A stretch of 64,000 bases of DNA from Mycobacterium sp. DL592 (GCF_011694515.1 NZ_CP050192.1:481932-545931); one strand, 5' to 3'. Shown: positions 37,147 to 46,342, counted from the stretch's first letter. The notes: generated by a model not told the origin, from the letters alone. Numbers and translations: made by a program.

Positions 37147-37961
37147 GATTCCTCCCGATACTTCAGTTGTTGACGTTCTTTGGGCGCGTCGGACAACGGC
37201 GCCTCCGGCTGCACTTCGATCGACACGATGAACCCGCCGCGCGGGGTCTCGGCGACGAAGGAGATCGCGCGGGCCAGATCGGCTGCGCGCAGGAAGTAAT
37301 CGTGGCGGGCTTGGCCCCACTTGGCCCAGTCCTCCAGCGCCGGGCCGATCAGCTCGCCCGGGAGGCTCCAGCCCATCGAGGTCTTGGTCGGGCCGGGGTG
37401 GACGATCGACGCACGGACGCCGGTGCCCTCCAGCTCCATCTGCAGGTTGGTCACCATCGCCACCAGACCGGCCTTGGCCGCGCCGTAGGCGCCCATATGC
37501 GGGCGCTGCCGCAGCGACACGTCGGAACCGACGAAGATGACGTCACCGCGCTGCCGGTCGATCATTCCGGGTAGCACCGCATTCGCCAGGCGGAAGGCAC
37601 CGACGAGGTGGATCTGCAGCTGGGAATCGAAATCGTCGGGGCTGATCTCGTAGAGCCGGCCGAAGTAGGTGTCACCGGCGCCGGCCACGAGCACCTCGAT
37701 CTCACCGAGTGCCTCGGTGGCTCCGTGCACGAATCCCTTGACGGAGTCGGCGTCGGTGACGTCGAGCGGAAGTGCCACGGCCTCACCGCCGTTCGAGCGG
37801 ATCTGGTCGACGAGCTCCTGGCACTTCTCGACACGGCGGGCGCCGAGGGCGACCGGGAAGCCGCGCGAGGCCAACTCGAGTGCGGTCGCCGCGCCGATGC
37901 CGGACGATGCGCCGGCGACGAGAGCCGGCCGGCGGGCTGGGTTCGGTTCGAAACGGGGCAT
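37143..37961 (-). CDS. Short-chain dehydrogenase between cyp123 and cyp51 (Rv0765c-like)
   Basis: An SDR of 272 residues (MPRFEPNPARRPALVAGASSGIG) with AGASSGIG, AGAGD, catalytic Ser in FVGSDVSLR and YGAAKAG. Overlaps both neighbours (1 nt with cyp123, 4 nt with cyp51), strong evidence of one operon. It may oxidise a P450 product or reduce a keto group. Confidence 0.88.
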
Positions 37962-39175
37962 CAGGCCTTCTTCACGGTGATCGGCACGTTCGCGAAACCG
38001 CGGACGTTGCTGGAGTGGACACGGACCGCATTGGCTTCGTCGATCTCGTAGGAGCGGATGCGTTTGAAGAACTCCTCCAACGCCATCCGGGCCTCCATCC
38101 GGGCCAGGTGCGCGCCGAGGCAGAAGTGCGCGCCGGAACCGAAACTGAGCAGCTTGGAACCGATGTCGCGGCCGATGTGGAAGGCGTCGGGTTCGTCGAA
38201 TACCCGCTCGTCACGATGGGCGGCACCCGGTACCAGCAACAGCACGTCACCGTCATGCAGGGTGGTGCCGTAGTACTCGATGTCCTTGACGACCGTGCGG
38301 GCCAGGATCTGGCTGGAGGTGTCGTAGCGCAGTGTCTCCTCCACCCACAGCGGAACCCGCGAGTGGTCGGCGTGGACGGTAGCCAGCTGATCGGGGTTCT
38401 TCCAGCCCCAGAAAGCGGCATTGCCAAGCAGTTTGGTGGTGGTCTCGTTGCCGGCGACGACCATCAGGAACAGGAACGCCATGATCTCGTCGTCGGTCAG
38501 TCGGTCGCCGTCGATCTCGGCTTCGATCAGGGCTGTCGTCAGATCGTCGTGCGGCTTCTTACGGCGCTGGGCCACCATGTCGGCGTAGTAGACGAACAGG
38601 TTGATCGAGGCCTCGATGGCGGCGGGGGGGACGTCGGCCACCCCGTCGTCGCGGTGCATCACGCCGTCGGCCAGCGCACGCAGGTGCTGACGGTCCTCCT
38701 TGGGCACCCCGACGAGCTCCGAGATCACGTCCATCGGCAGCTTGCCGGCGAATTCGGTGATGAAGTCGAAGCTTTCGCTCTCCAGGGCGGCGTCGAGGTG
38801 CTCGGTGGTCAGTTGCAGCACGCGGGGCTCGAGCTCGCGGATACGCCGCGGCGTGAACCCTTTGGACACCAGGGTGCGCAGGCGCAGGTGGGCGGGGTCG
38901 TCCATGGCCAGAAACGACATGGTGCGGTGCGCTTCAGGCGTGCGGGAGATCGGGTCGAGTGACACCCCGAGCTTGTTCGACAACGCGACGGTCTCACGAA
39001 AAGCCTTGTGCACGTCGGCATGCCGTGTCAGCGCCCAGAAGTTGCGTTCCTCGTTGCGGTACAGCGGCGCCTCGTCGCGCAGCCGCTTGTAGTACGGATA
39101 CGGGTCCTCGTGGAAGTCGTAGTCATACGGGTCGAGGACCAGCTCGACGGGCCGTTCTCCGGTCGCAGCGGGCAT
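37961..39175 (-). CDS. cyp123: Cytochrome P450 CYP123-like
   Basis: A 404-residue P450 with haem motif LSFGSGAHFCLGAHLARMEAR, I-helix LVVAGNETTTKLLGNAAFW and K-helix ETLRYDTSSQ. It starts at ATG 39175, overlapping the TetR stop by one base. Substrate unknown; position matches Rv0766c. It lies in an operon with SDR, cyp51, ferredoxin and SnoaL-like genes. Confidence 0.9.
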   Translation of the reverse strand: MPAATGERPVELVLDPYDYDFHEDPYPYYKRLRDEAPLYRNEERNFWALTRHADVHKAFRETVALSNKLGVSLDPISRTPEAHRTMSFLAMDDPAHLRLRTLVSKGFTPRRIRELEPRVLQLTTEHLDAALESESFDFITEFAGKLPMDVISELVGVPKEDRQHLRALADGVMHRDDGVADVPPAAIEASINLFVYYADMVAQRRKKPHDDLTTALIEAEIDGDRLTDDEIMAFLFLMVVAGNETTTKLLGNAAFWGWKNPDQLATVHADHSRVPLWVEETLRYDTSSQILARTVVKDIEYYGTTLHDGDVLLLVPGAAHRDERVFDEPDAFHIGRDIGSKLLSFGSGAHFCLGAHLARMEARMALEEFFKRIRSYEIDEANAVRVHSSNVRGFANVPITVKKA

Positions 39176-39768
39176 CAGTTTTCGTCTCCCAGAATCAAGC
39201 CGACCACGTAGGACATCCGGTCGGCAACTTGGTGATAGGTCAGGGTGCCGCTGCCGGCGTGCACGAGCGCGCCGTAGTACGTCATCTCCAGCGCCGAGAC
39301 GATCCGCGGATCGGAATCGGGGCCGAGCGCGGACTTGATGCGTTTGTGGATCTCGGCGCCGATACGGTCACGCACCGGGCGCACCCCGGCGTCGTTGGAC
39401 AGCACGGCGGTGGTGCAGGCGACCGCCACCTCGGGTTCGTCGGCGATCACCAGTGCCAGGCTGCGCAGCGCCTGCTCCACCCGGCGAAGTCTGGTGTCGT
39501 TGACATCGGTGAAGAACGGCGCCTGCTTGACCAGGTCGAGGTACACCTCGGCGATCAGATGGTTTTTCGACGAGAAGTAGGTGTAGGCCGTCGCCGGTGC
39601 GACCTTGGCCCGCGCCGCGACCGCACGCACGGTCAGGTCGGAGTAGGACGTTTCCCGCAGCATTTCGACGCCGGCGCGCAGCACTTTGCGGAAGGTCTCT
39701 TCCTGGCGGCGGTTGCGCGGAACGTCGGAACCGTCACGTGTGACGGCTACCACGGTATCGCTGGACAC
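39175..39768 (-). CDS. TetR-family regulator of the cyp123-cyp51/aldA divergent promoter (Rv0767c-like)
   Basis: A TetR protein of about 197 residues. The N-terminal HTH is SDLTVRAVAARAKVAPATAYTYFSSKNHLIAEVYLDL; the ligand domain is generic. I place the start at GTG 39768, which lies inside the first GGACACATGTCC palindrome; a frame upstream to 39804 and a GTG at 39753 are alternatives. The first gene of the leftward operon, facing aldA. With identical palindromes before both units, self-regulation and control of aldA are likely. Confidence 0.87.
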   Translation of the reverse strand: MSSDTVVAVTRDGSDVPRNRRQEETFRKVLRAGVEMLRETSYSDLTVRAVAARAKVAPATAYTYFSSKNHLIAEVYLDLVKQAPFFTDVNDTRLRRVEQALRSLALVIADEPEVAVACTTAVLSNDAGVRPVRDRIGAEIHKRIKSALGPDSDPRIVSALEMTYYGALVHAGSGTLTYHQVADRMSYVVGLILGDEN

Positions 39769-39775
39769 ATGTCCA
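39762..39775. promoter_or_regulatory. Operator palindrome 1 (TGGACACATGTCCA)
   Basis: A 14-bp near-perfect palindrome overlapping the presumed start codon of the TetR gene. Its 12-bp core is the exact reverse complement of the core of palindrome 2 before aldA. Confidence 0.72.
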
Positions 39776-39907
39776 AGATATCGGTGCAGGCGTCGGATAA
39801 GCAAGCGCAGCGGTCAAAGTACCTGTTCAGTGGCTATGTATCGGCGTAGCCGGGAAGGACCTTGCACCGCGCCCGGGTCTACGACTAAGGTTCGACTGAC
39901 TAATTCT

Positions 39908-39921
39908 CGGACATGTGTCCA
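39908..39921. promoter_or_regulatory. Operator palindrome 2 (CGGACATGTGTCCA)
   Basis: Core GGACATGTGTCC at 39909-39920, ending 22 nt before the aldA ATG. It is the inverted copy of palindrome 1, 146 bp apart, which allows looping or independent repression of the two divergent units by one TetR protein. Confidence 0.72.
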
Positions 39922-39942
39922 ACGAAAAGGCGGGAGTCGCGG

Positions 39943-41409
39943 ATGGCGATAGCAGCCGACAACAGCAGCGATCTCTTCATCGACGGGAAGTTCGAAGCGG
40001 GCGGAAACGGCCGGTATCCGACGATCAACCCGGCGACCGAAGAGGTGCTGGGCACGGCCGCCGACGGCGATGCCGCGGACATGGACCGGGCCATCGAGGC
40101 CGCGCGCCGCGCCTTCGACACCACCGACTGGTCGACCAACACCGAGCTGCGGGTGCGCGGTATCCGGCAGTTGCGCGATGCGATGAAGGCCAACATCGAG
40201 CAGCTGCGCGACCTCACGATCGCCGAAGTGGGCGCCCCGCGGATGCTGACGTCGGCGGCCCAGCTCGAGGGCCCGGTCGACGACCTGTCGTTCAGCGCCG
40301 ATACCGCCGAGGCCTACGAGTGGCGCCAGGATCTCGGTGTCGCCGCCCCGATGGGTATCAAGACCCAGCGCACCATCGCGCGGGAGGCCGTCGGTGTCGT
40401 CGGCGCGATCACCCCGTGGAACTTCCCGCATCAGATCAACCTGGCCAAGCTGGGCCCCGCGCTGGCGGCAGGCAACACCATCGTTCTCAAGCCCGCGCCC
40501 GATACCCCTTGGTGCGCAGCAGTTCTCGGTGAGCTGATCGCCGAGCACACCGACATCCCGCCGGGCGTGGTCAACATCGTCACCTCCGACGACCACTCGG
40601 TGGGCGCGCTGCTGTCCAGCGACCCGCGGGTGGACATGGTGTCGTTCACCGGATCCACCAACACCGGGCGCGCGGTGATGGCCGCCGGCGCCGCCACCAT
40701 CAAGAAGGTGTTCCTGGAACTCGGCGGTAAGTCGGCGTTCCTGGTGCTCGACGACGCCGATCTGGCCGGGGCCTGCTCGATGTCGGCATTCACCGCCTCC
40801 ATGCATGCCGGACAGGGCTGCGCGATCACCACACGTCTGGTCGTCCCGCGGGCCCGCTACGACGAAGCGGTCGAGGCAGCTGCCGCGACGATGGCCGGCC
40901 TGGCCCCCGGCGACCCGAACAACCCTGGAACCATCTGCGGCCCAGTCATTTCCGAGCGACAGCGTGACCGGGTGCAGTCCTACCTCGATCTGGCGATCGA
41001 GGAGGGCGGCCGGTTCGCCTGTGGCGGGGGCCGGCCGGCCGGCCGGGACACGGGCTTCTTTATCGCACCGACGGTGATCGCCGGGCTGGACAACAACGCC
41101 CGGGTGGCGCGCGAGGAGATCTTCGGGCCGGTGCTGACGGTGATCGCCCATGACGGCGACGACGACGCGGTCCGGATCGCCAACGACTCGCCGTTCGGTC
41201 TGTCCGGCAGCGTGTTCAGTGCCGATCCCGAGCGCGCCCAGGCGGTCGCCAACCGGCTGCGGGTCGGCACCGTCAATGTCAACGGCGGTGTCTGGTACTC
41301 CGCGGACGTGCCGTTCGGCGGTTACAAGCAGTCCGGCGTCGGCCGCGAGATGGGCCTGGCCGGCTTCGAGGAGTACCTCGAACTGAAAGTCATTGCCACA
41401 GCCGTGTAG
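39943..41409 (+). CDS. aldA: NAD-dependent aldehyde dehydrogenase AldA-like
   Basis: A 488-residue aldehyde dehydrogenase. It has the oxyanion Asn in ITPWNFPHQ, the catalytic Glu in LELGGKSAFLVLDDAD, and the catalytic Cys in GQGCAITTRL. The ATG at 39943 follows GGGAG; a GTG at 39913 is in frame but lies in the operator. First gene of the rightward unit aldA-SDR-HIBADH-CMD (Rv0768-Rv0771 order). It probably oxidises an aldehyde formed by P450 or alcohol dehydrogenase action. Confidence 0.92.
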   Translation: MAIAADNSSDLFIDGKFEAGGNGRYPTINPATEEVLGTAADGDAADMDRAIEAARRAFDTTDWSTNTELRVRGIRQLRDAMKANIEQLRDLTIAEVGAPRMLTSAAQLEGPVDDLSFSADTAEAYEWRQDLGVAAPMGIKTQRTIAREAVGVVGAITPWNFPHQINLAKLGPALAAGNTIVLKPAPDTPWCAAVLGELIAEHTDIPPGVVNIVTSDDHSVGALLSSDPRVDMVSFTGSTNTGRAVMAAGAATIKKVFLELGGKSAFLVLDDADLAGACSMSAFTASMHAGQGCAITTRLVVPRARYDEAVEAAAATMAGLAPGDPNNPGTICGPVISERQRDRVQSYLDLAIEEGGRFACGGGRPAGRDTGFFIAPTVIAGLDNNARVAREEIFGPVLTVIAHDGDDDAVRIANDSPFGLSGSVFSADPERAQAVANRLRVGTVNVNGGVWYSADVPFGGYKQSGVGREMGLAGFEEYLELKVIATAV

Positions 41410-41417
41410 GTCATGCC

Positions 41418-41472
41418 GAGTGGCCACTTGTGACACGCGAATCAGTGGAATGCGTGCGCTAACTGGCCACTC
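41418..41472. promoter_or_regulatory. Inverted repeat GAGTGGCCA ... TGGCCACTC between aldA and the SDR
   Basis: Perfect 9-bp arms at 41418-41426 and 41464-41472, separated by 37 nt. It ends 21 nt before the next ATG. It could be an mRNA hairpin that protects or attenuates the downstream genes, or two half-sites of a regulator. Confidence 0.45.
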
Positions 41473-41492
41473 GACCCGAGAGAGGAACGCAC

Positions 41493-42245
41493 ATGGGACA
41501 GTTTGACGAGAAGGTGGCCATCGTCACCGGTGCCGGCGGCGGCATCGGGCAGGCCTACGCCGAGGCGCTCGCCCGCGAGGGAGCGGCCGTCGTGGTCGCC
41601 GACATCAACATCGAGGGCGCGCAGAAGGTCGCCGACGGCATCAAGGGCGAGGGCGGCACCGCGCTCGCGCTGCCCGTCGACGTCAGCGACCCGGTTTCGG
41701 CCAAGGCGATGGCGGATCAGACGCTCGCCGAGTTCGGCGGGATCGATTACCTGGTCAACAACGCCGCGATCTTCGGTGGGATGAAGCTGGACTTCCTCAT
41801 CACCGTCGACTGGGACTACTACAAGAAGTTCATGAGCGTAAACCTCGACGGCGCGCTGGTGTGCACCCGCGCGGTCTACCGCAAGATGGCCAAGCGCGGC
41901 GGCGGCGCGATCATCAACCAGTCCTCGACCGCGGCATGGCTGTACTCGAACTTCTACGGGCTGGCCAAGGCCGGGGTCAACAGCCTCACCCAACAGCTCG
42001 CCACCGAGCTCGGCGGCCAGAACATCCGGATCAACGCGATCGCGCCCGGCCCGATCAACACCGAGGCCAACCGCACCACCACGCCGCAGGAGATGGTCGC
42101 CGACATCGTCAAGGGAATTCCGTTGTCCCGCATGGGTGAAGTCGACGACCTGGTGGGCATGTGCCTGTTCCTGCTGTCGGATCAGGCCAAGTGGATCACG
42201 GGCCAGATCTTCAACGTCGACGGCGGACAGATTTTCCGCTCATGA
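41493..42245 (+). CDS. Short-chain dehydrogenase (Rv0769-like)
   Basis: An SDR of 250 residues, MGQFDEKVAIVTGAGGGIGQAYA, with NNAA, catalytic Ser in NQSSTAA and the catalytic Tyr in FYGLAKAG, ending VDGGQIFRS. GAGAGGA lies before the ATG at 41493. Its stop overlaps the next start (ATGA). Function within aldehyde or alcohol oxidation is inferred from the operon only. Confidence 0.9.
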   Translation: MGQFDEKVAIVTGAGGGIGQAYAEALAREGAAVVVADINIEGAQKVADGIKGEGGTALALPVDVSDPVSAKAMADQTLAEFGGIDYLVNNAAIFGGMKLDFLITVDWDYYKKFMSVNLDGALVCTRAVYRKMAKRGGGAIINQSSTAAWLYSNFYGLAKAGVNSLTQQLATELGGQNIRINAIAPGPINTEANRTTTPQEMVADIVKGIPLSRMGEVDDLVGMCLFLLSDQAKWITGQIFNVDGGQIFRS

Positions 42246-43096
42246 CGGCCGGCGACGTGAAGGTCGGCTACATCGGGCTGGGAAACCAGGGCGCGCCGAT
42301 GGCCAAACGGCTCACAGCGTGGCCCGGCGGGCTGATCGTCTTCGACGTCCGGCCCGACGTGATGGCGCCGTTCGCCGAACTCGGGGCCACGCTGGCCGGC
42401 AGCGTCGCTGATGTCGCGAACGCCGACGTCATCGAGGTGACCGTGCTCAACGACGAGCAGGTGCGCGATGTGGTCGCCCAGCTCGCGGAGCACGCCAAGC
42501 CCGGAACCGTCATTGCCATCCACTCGACCATCGAGCCGAACACGGCCGCTGAATTGGCTGAGCAGTTGCGGCCCAAGGGTATTCACATCGTCGACGCACC
42601 GGTCAGCGGCGGCGCCGGTGCTGCTGACAAGGGTGAGCTGGCCGTCATGGTCGGCGCGGACGACGACGCGTACGAACGGGTCAAGCCGGTGTTCAAACAG
42701 TGGGCCTCATTGGTGGTCCGCGCCGGTGAGCCGGGCGCCGGCACCCGGATGAAGCTGGCCCGGAACATGTTGACCTTCATTGGTTTTGCCGCCGCCTGCG
42801 AGGCCTCCAGGCTGGCCGAGGCGGCCGGAATCGACCTGCAGAAGCTCGGCCGGGTGGTCCGGCACAGCGACGCCCAGAGCGGCGGTCCCGGCGCCATCAT
42901 GGTCCGCGACGACACCGCACCGCTGGAGTCCGATCACTTCATCTACAACATGTTCATCCACACCCGCGGGCTGGCCGAGAAGGATCTGAAGTTGGCTCTG
43001 GGCCTGGGCGAAGCCACCGGCGTGGAACTGCCGCTGGCCGAGATCGCGCTACGAGACCTGGCCGCCGGGCTGGGCGTCCCCCACACGAAGGAGTGA
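42242..43096 (+). CDS. Beta-hydroxyacid dehydrogenase family protein (Rv0770-like)
   Basis: A 284-residue NAD-binding oxidoreductase of the 6-phosphogluconate/3-hydroxyisobutyrate dehydrogenase family. Motifs are VGYIGLGNQGAPMAKRL for NAD, VDAPVSGGAGAADKGELAVMVG for substrate binding and the catalytic Lys region AGTRMKLARNMLTF. The ATG at 42242 overlaps the SDR stop. Natural substrate unknown. Confidence 0.9.
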   Translation: MTAGDVKVGYIGLGNQGAPMAKRLTAWPGGLIVFDVRPDVMAPFAELGATLAGSVADVANADVIEVTVLNDEQVRDVVAQLAEHAKPGTVIAIHSTIEPNTAAELAEQLRPKGIHIVDAPVSGGAGAADKGELAVMVGADDDAYERVKPVFKQWASLVVRAGEPGAGTRMKLARNMLTFIGFAAACEASRLAEAAGIDLQKLGRVVRHSDAQSGGPGAIMVRDDTAPLESDHFIYNMFIHTRGLAEKDLKLALGLGEATGVELPLAEIALRDLAAGLGVPHTKE

Positions 43097-43098
43097 CG

Positions 43099-43539
43099 AT
43101 GGACGAACTGCGCCGCAAGGGCCTCGAGAAGATGAACGAGGTCTACGGCTGGGAGATGCCCAATATCGAGGGCAACCCGTACTTCGACCTGACCGTCGAG
43201 CATCTCTTCGGCAGCATCTGGACGCGCCCGGGTCTGTCGATGCGCGACAAGCGGATCATGACGCTGACCGCCGTCGCCGCCCTGGGCATCGACGATCTCG
43301 CCGAGATCCAGTCCAACGCCGCCCTGCACAACAACGAACTCACCGCCGACGAGCTCAAGGAGATGGCGATCTTCTTGACCCACTACCTCGGCTTCCCGCT
43401 GGGCTCGAAGTTCGACGGCGCGGTGGGCCGGGTGGTGGCCAAGCGTGCCAAGGCCGCGGAGAAGGGCGAGGGCGAGAATAAGAAGGCCAACGTCAACGCC
43501 GCGGTGAAGATGCACAGCGGCAAGAATCTCGAGGACTGA
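43099..43539 (+). CDS. Carboxymuconolactone decarboxylase family protein (Rv0771-like)
   Basis: A 146-residue CMD/AhpD-fold protein starting MDELRRKGLEKMNEVYGW, behind an AAGGAG site 5 nt upstream. The core HNNELTADELKEMAIFLTHYLGFPLG is typical. There is no CxxC, so it is not an AhpD-type peroxidase. A lysine-rich C-terminal tail (about 120-146) is an extension beyond the fold. Last gene of the aldA unit. Confidence 0.9.
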   Translation: MDELRRKGLEKMNEVYGWEMPNIEGNPYFDLTVEHLFGSIWTRPGLSMRDKRIMTLTAVAALGIDDLAEIQSNAALHNNELTADELKEMAIFLTHYLGFPLGSKFDGAVGRVVAKRAKAAEKGEGENKKANVNAAVKMHSGKNLED

Positions 43540-43696
43540 GAGCGGCGCCGATAACACCACGTCGGTTAAGGCAACGGTAAGGAAACGCCCGGATCGCAAA
43601 CCTTTATCGGGCCGTGTCCTAAATGTGACATCTGTAGACCACTGTTACCAAAGTGAAATGGAGACCTACCCGGTCTCGATGACGGTAGGAGTGGCG

Positions 43697-43960
43697 ATGA
43701 CTTCCCTGGCCTATGACTCGTGGACCTGCCCGACAATGCTCAGCCTGTGGGAAGAGCCACCCACCAAGCGATCCAACGTCGTTCACCGCGTGTCGAACTG
43801 GATCGGCTTCGTCGACACCACGGTCCGGATGTCCTACCCCCTGGTGGCCACCGCGGCCGTCGTCTTCGCCGTCTTGATGTGGCCCGCGCACGATGCGCCG
43901 TCGCACCCGGCCACCGTCAATGCGACGACGCCGAGTTCCGTCCCACTGCCGCAGCCGTAG
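43697..43960 (+). CDS. Small membrane protein of unknown function
   Basis: An 87-residue protein with one transmembrane helix (YPLVATAAVVFAVLMWP) and a Pro/Thr-rich tail. The start ATG at 43697 has a GGAG site 5 nt upstream; in-frame alternatives exist at 43658 and 43679. The last 44 nt overlap the end of the convergent TetR gene. No family recognised. Confidence 0.6.
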   Translation: MTSLAYDSWTCPTMLSLWEEPPTKRSNVVHRVSNWIGFVDTTVRMSYPLVATAAVVFAVLMWPAHDAPSHPATVNATTPSSVPLPQP

Positions 43961-44558
43961 GCGCGTCACGCGTCAGTGCGCCGCCGACCCAGCGGCGCAG
44001 GTAGCGCCGCAACTGCACGCCTTGCCGTGGCGGCCGCCCCGGATCGAGGGTGAACGACTGGATGGTCCTGAGCAGATGCTCGGCCAGCTCGGTGAGGTCA
44101 TCGTCGCCGAATCCCGCTGCGGCCCAATCGACATCGAAGCGGCCCAGCATCGACACACCGAATGCCAGTGCCACGTCGGAGGTGATCTCCGCGCTGAAGG
44201 CACCCGCGCGTTCGGGACCCAGCAGCAGACCCATGTGCTTGTCCTGGGGCAGTGCCTCCACCGCCGTCGCAATCGCCTCGGTCACCGCCTCGGCCGGATC
44301 GGTCATACCGGCCACGCGCGCCGCGATCCGGTCGAGGAATCCGGTGGTGGCCTGCATGGCCGCGGCCTGGAGCAGCGCGTCGGTGCTGGGGAAGTAGCGG
44401 TACACCGTTTGGCGGGTGACGCCCAGGGTGCGGGCGACGTCGGCGATGCTCAGATCGGCGCCGTGGGTGTCGATGGCTTTGTTCGCGGCCGCCAGGATCC
44501 GCGCGACGGCCTCGTCGTCGGTTGCGGGCGCTGACCCCGACCAGCCGTGGGTGCGCAC
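43917..44558 (-). CDS. TetR-family regulator
   Basis: A 213-residue regulator starting at GTG 44558 (MRTHGWSGSAPATDDEAV). The HTH is LSIADVARTLGVTRQTVYRYFPSTDALLQAA. It is one base away from the stop of the upstream membrane protein gene, so both may be cotranscribed. The target is unknown; the P450 upstream is a candidate. Longer starts to 44624 run into that neighbour and lack the family pattern. Confidence 0.85.
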   Translation of the reverse strand: MRTHGWSGSAPATDDEAVARILAAANKAIDTHGADLSIADVARTLGVTRQTVYRYFPSTDALLQAAAMQATTGFLDRIAARVAGMTDPAEAVTEAIATAVEALPQDKHMGLLLGPERAGAFSAEITSDVALAFGVSMLGRFDVDWAAAGFGDDDLTELAEHLLRTIQSFTLDPGRPPRQGVQLRRYLRRWVGGALTRDAPTAAAVGRNSASSH

Positions 44559-44559
44559 C

Positions 44560-44967
44560 TCAGGCGCCCACTGCTGCTGAGTAACCCACCGCGCCGAAGA
44601 ACAGCACGACAATGCACAGGCCAAGCGTTCCCACCGCGAACGGCCAGGCGCGCTTGCGGCGGGCGAGCGCGATGATGGTGACGATCATGCCGACCAGACC
44701 GACCACGGCGGCCACGCCGAGCGCTGTGAAGACGGCCGTGGCGGCGCCTTCTGCGCTGCACGTCGCCGGCGGGCAGTAGTCGAGGAAGGCCAGCGAGAAG
44801 ATCCCGAAGAACACTGCCGCTGCGCCCATCAGGATCGTGACCACCATGACGATGATCGAGGTCGTCATGTCGGTGGTCGACCGTTGTGGCGGGGCGGGCG
44901 GGGGATAACCCGGGTATCCCGGATACGGCGGGTAACCGGGAGGAGGCGGATAGCCGGGATAGCCCAT
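44560..44967 (-). CDS. Pro/Gly/Tyr-rich membrane protein (DUF4190-like)
   Basis: A 135-residue protein. The first 30 residues are a PGYPP-type repeat (GYPGYPPPPGYPPYPGYPG); then three hydrophobic helices (SIIVMVVTILMGAAAVFFGIF, AVVGLVGMIVTIIAL, FAVGTLGLCIVVLFFGAVGY). A Cys pair (DYCPPATC) in the loop could form a disulfide. Function unknown. Confidence 0.8.
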   Translation of the reverse strand: MGYPGYPPPPGYPPYPGYPGYPPPAPPQRSTTDMTTSIIVMVVTILMGAAAVFFGIFSLAFLDYCPPATCSAEGAATAVFTALGVAAVVGLVGMIVTIIALARRKRAWPFAVGTLGLCIVVLFFGAVGYSAAVGA

Positions 44968-44995
44968 GACCGGGCATCGTATCGGCGAGCCGACC

Positions 44996-46228
44996 TCAGT
45001 GATACGAGACCGGCAGATCCTTGACGCCGTTGACGAATCCCGACCGCAGCCGCTCGGGCTCGCCGAGCTTGCTGATGTCGGGGATCTGGTTGGCGATCTC
45101 GTCGAAGATCAGCTTGATCTCCATGCGCGCCAGGTTCGCGCCCACGCAGAAATGGGCGCCGTTGCCGCCGAAGCTCATATGCGGGTTCGGGTCGCGCAGG
45201 ATGTTGAACCGGAAGGGCTCTTCGAAGACGTCCTCGTCGTAGTTGGCCGAACTGTAGAACAGGCCGGCGCGCTGGCCCTTGCGGATCGTCACGCCGCCGA
45301 GTTCCACGTCGGTGAGTGCGGTGCGCTGGAAGCAGTGGATCGGTGTGGCCCAGCGGATGATCTCGTCGACCGCGGTCGCGGGGCGCTCACGTTTGAACAG
45401 CTCCCACTGGTCGGGGTTGTCGAAGAACGCATTGATGCCGTGCGTCATGGCATTTCGGGTGGTCTCGTTGCCGGCCACCGCGAGCAGGATGACGAAGAAC
45501 GCGAACTCGACCTCCGAGAGCGACTCACCATCGATGTCGGCCTGCACCAGCCGGGTGACGATATCGTCGGCCGGGCACTGCCGCCGCTGCTCGGCCATCG
45601 TGTAGGCGTAGCCCATCAGTTCGGCATTGGACACCGTCGGGTCGTTCTCGAAGTCGGGGTCTTCGCTGTTCATGATGCTGTTGGTCCAGTGGAACAGCTT
45701 CTGGCGGTCTTCTTCGGGAACCCCGATCAGGTCGGCAATCGCCATGAGCGGCAACGGCATCGCGATATCGTCGACGAAGTTTCCGGAGCCCTTCTCAGCT
45801 GCGGCAGCCACGATGTCGCGGGCCGCCAGCGCCAGCTTCTCCTCCAGGGCGGCCACCGAGCGCGGGGTGAACAGTCGCGATACCAGCTTGCGCAGCCGGG
45901 TGTGTTCGGGAGCGTCGTGGTTGATCAGTAGGGCCTTGGTGAGCTCGAGGCCTTCTTTGGGGGTGCCTTCGGGGAACCGCATGATGACGCCCTGGGCGTT
46001 GGTGGACCACAGATGGCTGTCGCGGGAGATGGCCTTGATGTCGCGGTGCTTGCTGATCACCCAGTAGCCGCCGTCGTCGAAGACGTTGGTACCCGCGGGC
46101 TGCTCGTTCCACCACACCGGCGCGGTCTTGCGCAGCTGCGCGAGCTGGGTGACCGGCATGCCCTCCAAAAGGACGTCGGGGTCAGTGAAGTCGAAACCCT
46201 GGCCAAAGGGGCAGACACCTGCGGTCAT
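44996..46228 (-). CDS. Cytochrome P450 of the CYP125 type (steroid C26-hydroxylase-like)
   Basis: A 410-residue P450. The haem motif is MSFGGNGAHFCVGANLARME, the I-helix is ILLAVAGNETTRNAMTHGINAF and the K-helix DEIIRWATPIHCFQRTAL. From memory, many segments are near-identical to M. tuberculosis CYP125 (PGFDFTDP-like FDFTDPD, FHWTN, PADDIVTRLVQADIDGE, PERLRSG). CYP125 starts cholesterol side-chain oxidation. Here it is not linked to other sterol genes and lacks a KstR site, so it may be a paralogue for a different terpenoid or sterol. ATG at 46228. Confidence 0.88.
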   Translation of the reverse strand: MTAGVCPFGQGFDFTDPDVLLEGMPVTQLAQLRKTAPVWWNEQPAGTNVFDDGGYWVISKHRDIKAISRDSHLWSTNAQGVIMRFPEGTPKEGLELTKALLINHDAPEHTRLRKLVSRLFTPRSVAALEEKLALAARDIVAAAAEKGSGNFVDDIAMPLPLMAIADLIGVPEEDRQKLFHWTNSIMNSEDPDFENDPTVSNAELMGYAYTMAEQRRQCPADDIVTRLVQADIDGESLSEVEFAFFVILLAVAGNETTRNAMTHGINAFFDNPDQWELFKRERPATAVDEIIRWATPIHCFQRTALTDVELGGVTIRKGQRAGLFYSSANYDEDVFEEPFRFNILRDPNPHMSFGGNGAHFCVGANLARMEIKLIFDEIANQIPDISKLGEPERLRSGFVNGVKDLPVSYH

Positions 46229-46271
46229 GGCTTACCTCGCGATTCGTGTGATGTAGGGCACCTCATTAGAC

Positions 46272-46296
46272 CATACACCGATGCAAAGTGTGTATG
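46272..46296. promoter_or_regulatory. Inverted repeat CATACAC-N11-GTGTATG between P450 and carboxyltransferase
   Basis: Perfect 7-bp arms around an 11-nt centre, in the short divergent promoter of the P450 and carboxyltransferase genes. The size (25 bp) suits a dimeric TetR-type regulator such as the one encoded at 43917-44558. Confidence 0.5.
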
Positions 46297-46342
46297 CCCT
46301 AGGTGGCCGCGGGGCCGACGCGACCGCGGGTAGGTTCGGCTG

